NCBI RefSeq assembly: GCF_049723235.1
Contig: NZ_JBNARB010000027.1
Span: 1-22,932 of the forward strand
Length of the DNA stretch: 22,932 bases
Source of the DNA: Thermovenabulum sp049723235
GTDB taxonomy: Bacteria > Bacillota > Thermosediminibacteria > Thermosediminibacterales > Thermosediminibacteraceae
Direction: 5' to 3'
The translations under genes and the position numbers were made by a program. Shown here one piece after another: positions 14,440 to 21,878 of this stretch. The notes under the pieces were generated by a model. The model searched no databases. It was not told the DNA's origin and saw nothing but the letters and a program-made list of their open reading frames with translations. Every line of letters starts with the position of its first letter. The first letter of the stretch is position 1.

Positions 14440-14937
14440 TTACCCTAAGATCTCCTTCAAGCTTTTCCCTCTTAATCTTGCCACATCTTCAGGGCGTTTA
14501 AGCTGTTTTAAGGCATCCATAGCCGAATCCACCATATTTTTGGCATTATTGGAGCCGAGTGACTTGCTGACAACGTTCCTTATTCCGGCCAATTCCAGAA
14601 CAGCCCTCACAGGACCACCCGCAATTACGCCCGTTCCTTCTACGGCAGGTTTAATCAAAACCTTGCCAGCCCCGGATTCTCCTATTACCTCATGGGGAAT
14701 GGTTCCATTTATAACCGGTACATCAATCATGTTTTTCTTGGCATTTTCTATGCCTTTTCTTATCGCATCGGGTATTTCGAGAGCCTTTCCCGTGCCAACT
14801 CCCACTTTGCCGTTTTTATTGCCCACTACCACAAGAGCTGCAAACCTGAAGTTTTTGCCACCTTTTGTAACTTTCGAAACCCTTTTTATGGTGACCACTT
14901 TTTCCACAAATTCTTCTACTTCCCGACCCTTTTGCAT
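14440..14937 (-). CDS. rpsE: 30S ribosomal protein S5 (uS5)
   Basis: Sits at the mRNA entry side of the 30S subunit and affects decoding accuracy together with S4. The 165 residues have the N-terminal double-stranded-RNA-binding-like domain (VTIKRVSKVTKGGKNFRFAA, then GKVGVGTGKA) and the C-terminal domain with the GTGVIAGGPVRAVLELAGI segment. An AAGGAGGAGG run lies upstream of the ATG. It follows rplR by 17 bases. The next gene is rplO rather than rpmD. Confidence 0.98.
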   Translation of the reverse strand: MQKGREVEEFVEKVVTIKRVSKVTKGGKNFRFAALVVVGNKNGKVGVGTGKALEIPDAIRKGIENAKKNMIDVPVINGTIPHEVIGESGAGKVLIKPAVEGTGVIAGGPVRAVLELAGIRNVVSKSLGSNNAKNMVDSAMDALKQLKRPEDVARLRGKSLKEILG

Positions 14938-14954
14938 TCTCTAACCTCCTCCTT

Positions 14955-15320
14955 TTAAAATTCGAGGCCCGCTTCCCTGGCCGCATCTGCCAAAGCTTTT
15001 ACCTTGCCGTGATATAGATATCCGCCCCTGTCAAAGGCTACCTTTGTGATACCCTTTTCCAGGGCTCTTTTTGCTATTAATTCGCCGACCATTCTTGCTG
15101 CTTCCACATTGCATCCCGTGACCTTATCCTTTAGCTCAGGATCAAGGGTGGAAGCGGCTACAAGGGTATGACCAATTTCATCATTTATTATTTGAGCGTA
15201 TATGTGTTTTAAGCTTCTGAAAACGCTTAATCTTGGTCTTTCCGCTGTGCCGAAAAGCTTTTTTCTGATTCTGCGATGGCGCTTCTTCCGTGCCTCATTT
15301 CTCGATTCTTTAATAATCAT
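14955..15320 (-). CDS. rplR: 50S ribosomal protein L18 (uL18)
   Basis: Binds 5S rRNA in the central protuberance together with L5. The 121-residue protein has the basic N terminus (RNEARKKRHRRIRKK), then RPRLSVFRSLKHIYAQIIND and the C-terminal FDRGGYLYHGKVKALADAARE block, all typical. AAGGAGG lies 7-8 bases before the ATG. It is 20 bases after rplF. Confidence 0.98.
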   Translation of the reverse strand: MIIKESRNEARKKRHRRIRKKLFGTAERPRLSVFRSLKHIYAQIINDEIGHTLVAASTLDPELKDKVTGCNVEAARMVGELIAKRALEKGITKVAFDRGGYLYHGKVKALADAAREAGLEF

Positions 15321-15340
15321 AACCTACCCTCCTTAATGCC

Positions 15341-15880
15341 TTATTTAGCACCGGCCTTACCTACTTTTCTCCTCACTACTTCGTTTTCATATCTGATGCC
15401 CTTCCCTTTGTAGGGTTCGGGTTCCTTAACCTTCCTTATGTTAGCGGCCGTTATGCCTACAAGCTCCTTATCTATTCCTTTTACAATAACCTTATTCTGT
15501 GCGGGCACTTCAAATTCAATGCCTTCTGGAGCCTCTATTTCTACTGGATGGGAGTACCCCACAGTTAGTACCAATTTATTCCCCTGCTTTGCCGCTCTGT
15601 AGCCCACGCCTTCCAGCACCAGGCTCTTTTGGTACCCGTTTACAACGCCGTTTACCATATTGGCAATAATGGTGCGGGTGAGTCCGTGGAGCGCTTTATG
15701 CTCTTTTTCATCGGAAGGCCTTTCAACAATTACCTTTCCGTCCTCCATCTTAATTGTCATACTTTTATGAAATTCTTTTGTTATGGTTCCTTTGGGGCCT
15801 TTTACCGTTACCTTGTTTCCTTCAATCTTAACTTCGACATTTTTCGGTATTTCCACAGGCTTTTTGCCTACTCTGGACAT
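15341..15880 (-). CDS. rplF: 50S ribosomal protein L6 (uL6)
   Basis: Lies near the sarcin-ricin loop and factor-binding site of the 50S subunit. The 179 residues contain two repeated alpha-beta domains (about 1-80 and 81-179) and the C-terminal EPYKGKGIRYENEVVRRKVGK signature. GGGAGG lies 9 bases before the ATG. It follows rpsH by 26 bases. Confidence 0.98.
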   Translation of the reverse strand: MSRVGKKPVEIPKNVEVKIEGNKVTVKGPKGTITKEFHKSMTIKMEDGKVIVERPSDEKEHKALHGLTRTIIANMVNGVVNGYQKSLVLEGVGYRAAKQGNKLVLTVGYSHPVEIEAPEGIEFEVPAQNKVIVKGIDKELVGITAANIRKVKEPEPYKGKGIRYENEVVRRKVGKAGAK

Positions 15881-15906
15881 TTTTTAGCACCTCCCTTGCA
15901 TATAGA

Positions 15907-16305
15907 TTACCATACGTAGCAAATTACTTCGCCACCTACTCCCTCTTGTCTTGCCCTTTTATCGGTCATTATTCCTTTAGATGTAGAAAGAATAGCTATT
16001 CCAAGACCGTTCAATACCTTTGGAACCTGATCCTTTCTAACGTATATCCTTAAGCCGGGTTTTGAAATCCTTTTAATACCGGTAATTACCTTTTCCTTAT
16101 TGGGCCCATATTTTAGATGTATTTTAAGGATTCCCTGCTTACCATCCTCGATGACCTCAAAATCCTGAATGTAACCCTCGTCCTTCAAGGTTTGTGCGAT
16201 AGCCTTCTTTATCTTTGAACACGGTACCTCCACATTTGAATGGCCCGCGTCATTTGCATTTCTTATTCGGGTCAGCATGTCAGCAATTGGATCCGTAATT
16301 GCCAT
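15907..16305 (-). CDS. rpsH: 30S ribosomal protein S8 (uS8)
   Basis: Primary binder of helix 21 of 16S rRNA and key to the 30S central domain. The 132 residues begin MAITDPIADMLTRIRNA and end with the ILSTSKGIMTDKRAR-type C-terminal domain and GGEVICYVW. AAAGGAGG lies 7 bases before the ATG. In E. coli S8 represses the spc cluster by binding mRNA near rplE; I did not find an obvious copy of that helix here. Confidence 0.98.
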   Translation of the reverse strand: MAITDPIADMLTRIRNANDAGHSNVEVPCSKIKKAIAQTLKDEGYIQDFEVIEDGKQGILKIHLKYGPNKEKVITGIKRISKPGLRIYVRKDQVPKVLNGLGIAILSTSKGIMTDKRARQEGVGGEVICYVW

Positions 16306-16328
16306 TTAAATACCTCCTTTCGTCGCAA

Positions 16329-16514
16329 TTACCAACTGGCCTTTTTCACTCCCGGGATTTCTCCCCTGTGAGCAAGCTGTCTGAAACACAACCTGCAGAT
16401 ACCAAATTTCCTTAAATAAGCCCTTGGCCTTCCGCAAATCTTGCACCTGTGGTAATATCTGGTGGAAAATTTTTGAGGCCTTTTCTGTTTGGCTATAAGG
16501 GATTTTTTTGCCAT
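16329..16514 (-). CDS. rpsN: 30S ribosomal protein S14, type Z (zinc-binding)
   Basis: Head protein of the 30S subunit. The short 61-residue form has Cys24, Cys27, Cys40 and Cys43 as a zinc ribbon, followed by the FRQLAHRGEIPGVKKASW tail; this short form is usual in Firmicutes and thermophiles and differs from the ~100-residue zinc-free type. AAGGAGG precedes the ATG. It sits between rplE (17-base gap) and rpsH, the normal order. Confidence 0.98.
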   Translation of the reverse strand: MAKKSLIAKQKRPQKFSTRYYHRCKICGRPRAYLRKFGICRLCFRQLAHRGEIPGVKKASW

Positions 16515-16531
16515 TATTCCCCGCCTCCTTT

Positions 16532-17071
16532 CTATCGAGCAAATGGCATTCCGAGATTTTGCAAAAGCTCCTTGGCTTCCTCATCGGTTTTTGCCGTTGT
16601 CACAATTGTAATATCCATACCCCTTATTTTGTCTATCTTATCGTAATCAATTTCCGGGAAAATCAACTGTTCTTTTATTCCCAGGGTATAATTTCCTCTA
16701 CCGTCAAAGGCATCCGGAGAAACTCCCTTAAAGTCGCGAACCCTGGGTAAGGCAACGTTAAAAAGTTTATCCAAAAAATCGTACATCCTTACACCGCGAA
16801 GAGTCACTTTTGCACCGATAGGCATTCCTTTACGTATTTTGAAGGATGCAATGGACTTCTTTGCTTTGGTAACTACGGGCTTTTGTCCGGTTATTACGGC
16901 TATATCGTTGCAGGCCGACTCGATTGCCTTGGGATTTTCTTTTGCATCACTTATTCCCATGTTTATCACTACTTTTTCCAAGCGGGGAACCTGCATCACC
17001 GACTTATAATTGAATTTTTTCATAAGCGCTGGTACCACTTCGTTTTCATATTTTTCCTTAAGTCTGGGCAT
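16532..17071 (-). CDS. rplE: 50S ribosomal protein L5 (uL5)
   Basis: Central protuberance protein that binds 5S rRNA and touches the P-site tRNA elbow. The 179 residues include the N-terminal YENEVVPALMKKFNYKSVMQVP segment, the GISDAKENPKAIESA motif, the GQKPVVTKAKKSIASFKIR block and a C-terminal GMDITIVTTAKTDEEAKELL. AAAGGAGGG lies upstream of the ATG. It follows rplX by 24 bases. Confidence 0.98.
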   Translation of the reverse strand: MPRLKEKYENEVVPALMKKFNYKSVMQVPRLEKVVINMGISDAKENPKAIESACNDIAVITGQKPVVTKAKKSIASFKIRKGMPIGAKVTLRGVRMYDFLDKLFNVALPRVRDFKGVSPDAFDGRGNYTLGIKEQLIFPEIDYDKIDKIRGMDITIVTTAKTDEEAKELLQNLGMPFAR

Positions 17072-17095
17072 TGAATTCCCTCCTTTCAGCTATGG

Positions 17096-17419
17096 TTATT
17101 TATCTATTACTTCATTACATTTTTTGCATACCCTTACCTTTGTACCGTCCTCCAAAAAGGTATGCCCAACTCTTGTGGGTTTGCCGCATTTCGAGCAAAC
17201 TATCATCAACTTTGAAGTATAAACAGGAAGTTCCTGGTGTATTATTCCGCCCTGCGGGAACTTGGGAGAAGGCTTTTTATGCTTTGTAGCCATATTTACA
17301 CCTTCAACTATGGCGCGGCTTTCCTTGGGGAACACCCTTAAAACCTTTCCCTTTTTCCCCTTATCTTTGCCCGATATGACAACTACCGTATCCCCTTTTT
17401 TGATATGGACCTTGCCCAC
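17096..17419 (-). CDS. rplX: 50S ribosomal protein L24 (uL24), with zinc ribbon
   Basis: Initiates 50S assembly by binding the 5' part of 23S rRNA near the tunnel exit. In the 107 residues a KOW motif (about 8-31, GDTVVVISGKDKGKKGKVLR) is followed by a C-terminal domain with Cys75, Cys78, Cys98 and Cys101, a zinc-ribbon pattern common in Firmicutes L24. The start is GTG with GGGAGG upstream at about 8 bases. It lies 15 bases after rplN. Confidence 0.97.
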   Translation of the reverse strand: MGKVHIKKGDTVVVISGKDKGKKGKVLRVFPKESRAIVEGVNMATKHKKPSPKFPQGGIIHQELPVYTSKLMIVCSKCGKPTRVGHTFLEDGTKVRVCKKCNEVIDK

Positions 17420-17434
17420 GTTTTACACCTCCCA

Positions 17435-17803
17435 CTATAAAACTTCGGGCGCTAAGGAAATAATTCTTGCAAAATTTCTATCCCTTAACTCCCTGGCTAC
17501 CGGGCCGAAAATTCTCGTTCCTTTTGGGTTTAAATCCTCATTTATTATTACCGCCGCATTATCATCAAATCTTATATATGAACCATCGGGTCTTCTTTGG
17601 GGAGCCCTGGTCCTTACTATTACTGCTTTAACCACATCCCCTTTTTTTACCATTCCATCGGGGGCAGCATCTTTTACCGATGCCACTATTATGTCACCAA
17701 CTCCAGCAAATTTTCTGTTGGAGCCCCCTAAAACTCGAATGCACATTATTTCTTTTGCTCCGGTATTATCAGCTACATTGAGTCGGGTCTGTACCTGTAC
17801 CAT
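17435..17803 (-). CDS. rplN: 50S ribosomal protein L14 (uL14)
   Basis: Lies at the subunit interface beneath the factor-binding site, contacting 16S helix 14 in the joined ribosome. The 122-residue protein begins MVQVQTRLNVADNTGAKEIM and carries GGSNRKFAGVGDIIVASVKDA and the C-terminal GPVARELRDRNFARIISLAPEVL, all signature blocks. AAGGAGG lies 8 bases before the ATG. It follows rpsQ by 24 bases and opens the spc part. Confidence 0.98.
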   Translation of the reverse strand: MVQVQTRLNVADNTGAKEIMCIRVLGGSNRKFAGVGDIIVASVKDAAPDGMVKKGDVVKAVIVRTRAPQRRPDGSYIRFDDNAAVIINEDLNPKGTRIFGPVARELRDRNFARIISLAPEVL

Positions 17804-17827
17804 GCTCTAACCCTCCTTCCTTAGAAA

Positions 17828-18085
17828 TTACTGGGCTCTTTTAATTATTTCCACCAATCTCCATCTCTTCGTTTTACTTAAAGGCCTGGTTTCCATAATT
17901 TTTACGATATCACCCACGCGGCATTCGTTGTTTTCGTCATGGGCCTTGAATTTCTTTGTCCTTTTTATGGTTTTGCCGTAAAGAGGGTGCCTTATTAATT
18001 TTTCCGTAGCTACCACGATGGTTTTATCCATTTTATCGCTGACCACTACGCCGATCCTGACCTTCCTTTTATTTTTACGTTCCAT
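17828..18085 (-). CDS. rpsQ: 30S ribosomal protein S17 (uS17)
   Basis: OB-fold protein that binds the 5' domain of 16S rRNA early in 30S assembly. The 85 residues contain RIGVVVSDKMDKTIVV and GDIVKIMETRPLSKTKRWRL, the family signature. AAAGGAGGG precedes the ATG. It follows rpmC by 16 bases and closes the S10 part. Confidence 0.98.
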   Translation of the reverse strand: MERKNKRKVRIGVVVSDKMDKTIVVATEKLIRHPLYGKTIKRTKKFKAHDENNECRVGDIVKIMETRPLSKTKRWRLVEIIKRAQ

Positions 18086-18101
18086 CGTATCCCTCCTTTA
18101 A

Positions 18102-18311
18102 TCAAGCTTTTTGAGCCTTCGCCTGTCTTTCCCTTTCGGTCATTATGGTTTTTATTCTCGCTATGGTCTTTTTTACCTCTCTAATCCTCATGGGATTATC
18201 TAACTGCCCTACTGCCTTTTGAAATCTAAGGTTGAACAGTTCCCCCTTCAACTCCTTTAACTTTTGAACCAGTTCCTGATCCGACATTTCTCTTATCTGT
18301 TTAGCCTTCAT
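18102..18311 (-). CDS. rpmC: 50S ribosomal protein L29 (uL29)
   Basis: Two-helix protein near the tunnel exit, next to L23, where nascent-chain factors dock. The 69 residues show the family pattern MKAKQIREMSDQELVQKLKE and FNLRFQKAVGQLDNPMRIREV. Its ATG overlaps the end of rplP by 11 bases, so its ribosome-binding signal (GGCGG) lies inside rplP, which suggests coupled translation. Confidence 0.98.
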   Translation of the reverse strand: MKAKQIREMSDQELVQKLKELKGELFNLRFQKAVGQLDNPMRIREVKKTIARIKTIMTERERQAKAQKA

Positions 18312-18735
18312 TTACATCACCGCCCAATCCTTCACGCTTTACTATTTTCGTCTTTATCGGCAGTTTATGTGCGGCTAAGGTCAGCGCCTCCTTGGCCGCT
18401 TCTTCCGATACGCCCGACAGCTCAAAGAGTATTCTGCCCGGCTTTACAACAGCTACCCAGAATTCCGGGGACCCTTTACCGCTTCCCATACGGGTTTCCG
18501 CGGGTTTTTTAGTAACCGGTTTATCGGGGAATATTTTTATCCAAACCTTGCCGCCTCTTTTTACGTACCTTGTAATGGCAACCCTGGCAGCTTCAATCTG
18601 CGCGCTCGTAATCCACGCAGGTTCTAATGCCTGAAGCCCGTATTCGCCGTAAGTTACTTCCGTTCCTCTCGTAGCCTTGCCCTTAATTCTGCCTCTTTGC
18701 TGCTTTCTATACTTCACTCGTTTCGGCATTAACAT
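18301..18735 (-). CDS. rplP: 50S ribosomal protein L16 (uL16)
   Basis: Late-assembling 50S protein by the A-site tRNA, needed for full peptidyl-transferase activity. The 144 residues begin MLMPKRVKYRKQQRGRIKG and include VWIKIFPDKPVTKKPAETRMG and GKGSPEFWVAVVKPGRILFEL. The ATG is 9 bases from AAGGAGGGG. Its first 29 bases overlap the end of rpsC in another frame, longer than most overlaps in this cluster, so its ribosome-binding site also lies inside rpsC. Confidence 0.98.
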   Translation of the reverse strand: MLMPKRVKYRKQQRGRIKGKATRGTEVTYGEYGLQALEPAWITSAQIEAARVAITRYVKRGGKVWIKIFPDKPVTKKPAETRMGSGKGSPEFWVAVVKPGRILFELSGVSEEAAKEALTLAAHKLPIKTKIVKREGLGGDVNEG

Positions 18736-19402
18736 TTTCTACCGCCCCTCCTTCTGCCGTCCTTTCTCCTTTTGCTTTGGGGAGGACGTCACCTTTGTAT
18801 ATCCAAACCTTAACACCGATCCTGCCGTAGGTAGTATGAGCTTCCGCAAATCCGTAACTAATATCGGCCCGCAATTTTTGCAAGGGGATCGTACCTTCCC
18901 TGTACCATTCGGACCTTGCTATTTCAGCGCCTGCCAATCTACCGCTAACCATGGTCTTAACACCTTTGGCACCGGCTTTAAAAGCCCTGGCAATTACCTG
19001 TTTCATGGCTCTTCTGTAGGATATACGCCTCTCTATCTGGGCCGCAATATTTTCAGCTGCTAACTGAGCATCTAAATCCGGATTTTTTATTTCTATGACA
19101 TTAATAGAAACCTGCTTTTTCGTCATGGATTCCAGCTCTACCCGGAGTTCCTCAACACCCGTTCCGCCCTTACCGATAACCATTCCGGGTTTTGCTGTAT
19201 GGATTATTACCTTTACCCTGTTCGCAGCCCTTTCTATTTCGATTTTTGAAACCCCGGCCTGATAAAACTTCGTCTTAATGTATTTTCTTATATTGAAATC
19301 TTCCAGTACCAAGTCCGAAAAATTTTTCTCGGCGTACCAGCGCGAATCCCAATCCCTTATAATCCCAAGTCTTAATCCATGAGGGTGTACTTTTTGACCC
19401 AA
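18707..19402 (-). CDS. rpsC: 30S ribosomal protein S3 (uS3), TTG start
   Basis: Head protein that lines the mRNA entry tunnel and helps unwind mRNA. From the chosen start it is 231 residues: MGQKVHPHGLRLG, a KH RNA-binding domain with GKGG at 77-80, and a C-terminal domain (about 110-205) with Arg130, Arg131 and Lys134 in the positions of the E. coli helicase residues. The open frame extends 41 codons upstream to an ATG, but that part lies over rplV and is not S3-like. A TTG at 19402 is 6 bases from AAGGAGGG and gives the family N terminus. It starts two bases after the rplV stop. Confidence 0.97.
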   Translation of the reverse strand: MGQKVHPHGLRLGIIRDWDSRWYAEKNFSDLVLEDFNIRKYIKTKFYQAGVSKIEIERAANRVKVIIHTAKPGMVIGKGGTGVEELRVELESMTKKQVSINVIEIKNPDLDAQLAAENIAAQIERRISYRRAMKQVIARAFKAGAKGVKTMVSGRLAGAEIARSEWYREGTIPLQKLRADISYGFAEAHTTYGRIGVKVWIYKGDVLPKAKGERTAEGGAVENVNAETSEV

Positions 19403-19404
19403 AA

Positions 19405-19743
19405 TTATCCCTCCTTTTCCTTCAAAACTACGGTAATATGACTGGTTCTCTTGCGTACCATCGCCGCCCTGCCCATTGCTCTCGCATGAAACCTTTTCAT
19501 CATAGGTCCTTGATCGGCATAACATTTATATACATAGAGAGCATCGGGGTTCATGTTGTGATTATTCTCAGCGTTGGCTATTGCCGAGCGCAATAATTTT
19601 TCAACAATCCTGGAAGCCCTCTTGGGAGTGAATTGCAAAATCGACAGGGCTTCCTGAACACTTTTGCCCCTTATCAGATTAAGGACTATCCTTACCTTTC
19701 TGGGGGCTATGCGGACATATCTTGCTTGTGCCCTGGCCTCCAC
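19405..19743 (-). CDS. rplV: 50S ribosomal protein L22 (uL22), GTG start
   Basis: Binds 23S rRNA and sends a hairpin loop into the exit tunnel, close to the macrolide site. The 112 residues carry RYVRIAPRKVRIVLNLIRGK and the C-terminal hairpin ending in the RAMGRAAMVRKRTSHITVVLKE block. The start is GTG with AAAGGAGG upstream. Its last codons contain the rpsC ribosome-binding site. No unusual residue stands out in the hairpin, although macrolide response cannot be judged by eye. Confidence 0.97.
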   Translation of the reverse strand: MEARAQARYVRIAPRKVRIVLNLIRGKSVQEALSILQFTPKRASRIVEKLLRSAIANAENNHNMNPDALYVYKCYADQGPMMKRFHARAMGRAAMVRKRTSHITVVLKEKEG

Positions 19744-19768
19744 TTTTTTTACCTCCTTTACAACCTTT

Positions 19769-20053
19769 TTACTTCAGGGCTGTGGACTTTTCTGTATGAG
19801 CTCCATGACCTCTGAAGGTGCGCGTGGGTGCGAATTCGCCTAATTTATGCCCTACCATATCCTCGGTAATGTAAACCGGTACATGCTTTTTGCCGTCATG
19901 CACTGCTATGGTGTGTCCTACCATTTCCGGTATTATCGTGGAATCCCTTGACCAGGTTTTAATAACCTTCTTTTCCCTTTTTTCATTCATAGCCTTTATT
20001 TTCTTCAAGAGCTTGGGATCAACAAATGGTCCCTTTTTAACAGAGCGCCCCAT
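19769..20053 (-). CDS. rpsS: 30S ribosomal protein S19 (uS19)
   Basis: 30S head protein that pairs with S13 and contacts the 50S subunit. The protein begins MGRSVKKGPFVDPKLLKKI and carries TWSRDSTIIPEMVGHTIAVHDG and the GHKLGEFAPTRTFRGHG signature. A GTG codon directly before this ATG (20056) is also in frame; both are within range of AAAGGAGG. I chose the ATG because it gives the conserved MGRS start and 94 residues. Confidence 0.97.
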   Translation of the reverse strand: MGRSVKKGPFVDPKLLKKIKAMNEKREKKVIKTWSRDSTIIPEMVGHTIAVHDGKKHVPVYITEDMVGHKLGEFAPTRTFRGHGAHTEKSTALK

Positions 20054-20074
20054 CACCTGCGCCTCCTTTCCACC

Positions 20075-20902
20075 TTATTTGCGACGTTTCACTATAAACT
20101 TATCCGATGCCTTGTGCTTCTTACGGGTCTTGTAACCGAGAGTGGGTTTACCCCAGGGAGTAACCGGATGCTCGCGGCCAATTGGAGCCTTACCCTCACC
20201 ACCACCGTGGGGATGGTCTACCGGGTTCATTGCAGAACCACGGACGTGCGGCCTTCTCCCGAGCCATCTTGAGCGTCCGGCCTTACCGATAGATATATTT
20301 TCGTGTTCCAAGTTTCCTACCTGGCCTACGGTAGCTCTGCATTCTTCAGGAATGAGCCTCATTTCCCCGGAGGGAAGGCGTAGAGTAGCGTAGCCATTTT
20401 CCTTTGCCATGATCTGTGCTGCAGCTCCGGCTGCCCTGACCAGCTGACCACCCCTGCCCGGATACAATTCGATGTTGTGGACCATTGTACCTACGGGAAT
20501 GTTGGCAAGGGGCAGGGCATTCCCGGGTTTAATATCCGCATTTGGCCCCGATTCCACTATGTCTCCTACCTTTAAACCCACCGGTGCCAGGATATACCTT
20601 TTTTCTCCATCCCTGTAATTAAGGAGTGCTATCCTCGCAGAACGGTTGGGATCGTATTCAATCGCCACCACTTTTGCCGGAACTCCATCCTTATCCCTTT
20701 TAAAATCGATTATTCTGTACTTCCTCTTATGGCCGCCGCCTCTATGCCTTGCAGTGATTCTGCCCTGCATGTTGCGGCCGGCCTTTGACCTCAGTATTTC
20801 TACCAAGGATTTTTCGGGCTCTTTCTTTGTTATTTCTTCAAAGGTGGATACTGTCATGAATCTAACACCCGGCGAAGTGGGTTTGAATTTTTTTATGCCC
20901 AC
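20075..20902 (-). CDS. rplB: 50S ribosomal protein L2 (uL2), GTG start
   Basis: Primary 23S rRNA binder required for subunit joining and peptidyl-transferase activity. The 275 residues begin MGIKKFKPTSPGVRFMT, carry the OB-fold and SH3-like domains, and contain NPVDHPHGGGEGKAP, whose His is the conserved residue tied to activity. The start is GTG with AAGGAGGG 7 bases upstream. It lies 33 bases after rplW. Confidence 0.98.
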   Translation of the reverse strand: MGIKKFKPTSPGVRFMTVSTFEEITKKEPEKSLVEILRSKAGRNMQGRITARHRGGGHKRKYRIIDFKRDKDGVPAKVVAIEYDPNRSARIALLNYRDGEKRYILAPVGLKVGDIVESGPNADIKPGNALPLANIPVGTMVHNIELYPGRGGQLVRAAGAAAQIMAKENGYATLRLPSGEMRLIPEECRATVGQVGNLEHENISIGKAGRSRWLGRRPHVRGSAMNPVDHPHGGGEGKAPIGREHPVTPWGKPTLGYKTRKKHKASDKFIVKRRK

Positions 20903-20935
20903 CTTTTTTCCCTCCTTTTATCAGACTATCTGTTA

Positions 20936-21226
20936 TTACAGGCTTTCAAAGAATTCTATTGGTTTACTGTCCTTTTTAAGAGTAACAATGGCCTTTTTCC
21001 AGTCGGGTCTTTTACCTTCATGTACCCCAACTCTCTTCTTTTTACCGCGCACATTTATCGTGTTAACCTTTTCCACCTTAACACCAAAAATCGTTTCGAT
21101 AGCATTTTTAATTTCCGTCTTATTGGCCTTAGGATGAACGACAAATGTGTATTTTCCGAGTTCTCTTAAAGCCATTGATTTTTCCGTAATCCACGGTCTT
21201 AAAATTATATCGTGGGGATCTTTCAT
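20936..21226 (-). CDS. rplW: 50S ribosomal protein L23 (uL23)
   Basis: Rim of the exit tunnel and docking point for trigger factor and the signal recognition particle. The 96 residues include RPWITEKSMAL, where Glu15 probably matches the trigger-factor contact (Glu18 in E. coli), then KANKTEIKNAIETIFGVKVEKVNT. Its ATG shares one base with the rplD stop (TGATG). GGAGG lies 10 bases before the start, inside rplD. Confidence 0.98.
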   Translation of the reverse strand: MKDPHDIILRPWITEKSMALRELGKYTFVVHPKANKTEIKNAIETIFGVKVEKVNTINVRGKKKRVGVHEGKRPDWKKAIVTLKKDSKPIEFFESL

Positions 21227-21849
21227 CAGGCGTACACCTCCTCGACCTTTTTTACCGCATCCAGTGTCATGATAAGAGTTTCATGGTTTAGTAAATCGTA
21301 TACGTTTATCGTATCTACGGTTATAGTTTTTACCCCTGGTATATTCCTCGCCGACCTCTGTACATTTATATCCGGCGAATCTAAAACGATAAGGGATTTT
21401 TTATCAGCCTTTAAATTTTCCAGAACCTTTACCATTACTTTGGTCTTGGGCTGTTCGATTTCCAGTTTATCTATAACTATAATCTCATTGTCCCTGACCT
21501 TTGCGCTCAAGGCAGATTTTAAAGCTACCCTCTTTAATTTTTTGGGAAGCCTGTATTTATAAGAACGCGGTTTTGGGCCGAAAACGATACCGCCTTTAAT
21601 CCAGAGGGGAGACCTGATACTGCCGTGTCTTGCCCGGCCGGTTCCCTTTTGTCTCCAGGGTTTTCTTCCTCCGCCCGTTACCTCGCCTCTCGTTTTAGTG
21701 GAAGCCGTTCCGAGCCTTTGATTGGCCAAGTAGTTAACCACTACCTGATGCATTACTTCCGGCTTAACTTCCTGCCCAAAAACGCTGTCTGCCAGTTCCA
21801 CTTCTCCAATTCTTTCTCCTTGCATGTTATATAATGCTACCTTTGGCAT
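21226..21849 (-). CDS. rplD: 50S ribosomal protein L4 (uL4)
   Basis: Binds 23S rRNA and lines the exit tunnel opposite L22. In the 207 residues the extended loop carries GGGRKPWRQKGTGRARHGSI, a clear signature, followed by the globular domain (KRVALKSALSAKVRD and later). AAGGAGGAG lies 4-6 bases before the ATG. In E. coli L4 represses the S10 cluster through the leader; here the S10 leader is replaced by a 35-base gap after tuf, so that control is not likely at this point. Confidence 0.98.
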   Translation of the reverse strand: MPKVALYNMQGERIGEVELADSVFGQEVKPEVMHQVVVNYLANQRLGTASTKTRGEVTGGGRKPWRQKGTGRARHGSIRSPLWIKGGIVFGPKPRSYKYRLPKKLKRVALKSALSAKVRDNEIIVIDKLEIEQPKTKVMVKVLENLKADKKSLIVLDSPDINVQRSARNIPGVKTITVDTINVYDLLNHETLIMTLDAVKKVEEVYA

Positions 21850-21878
21850 TGGGCTCCTCCTTTCTATACTACTTAGTC

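Noticed and set aside
17262..17810. 182-codon plus-strand frame opposite rplX and rplN
   Set aside because: It is the antisense shadow of two certain ribosomal genes, with no plausible ribosome-binding site or recognisable domain.
19403..19525. 41-codon N-terminal extension of rpsC
   Set aside because: It lies over the rplV coding region in another frame, has no similarity to S3, and the TTG at 19402 has a strong ribosome-binding site.
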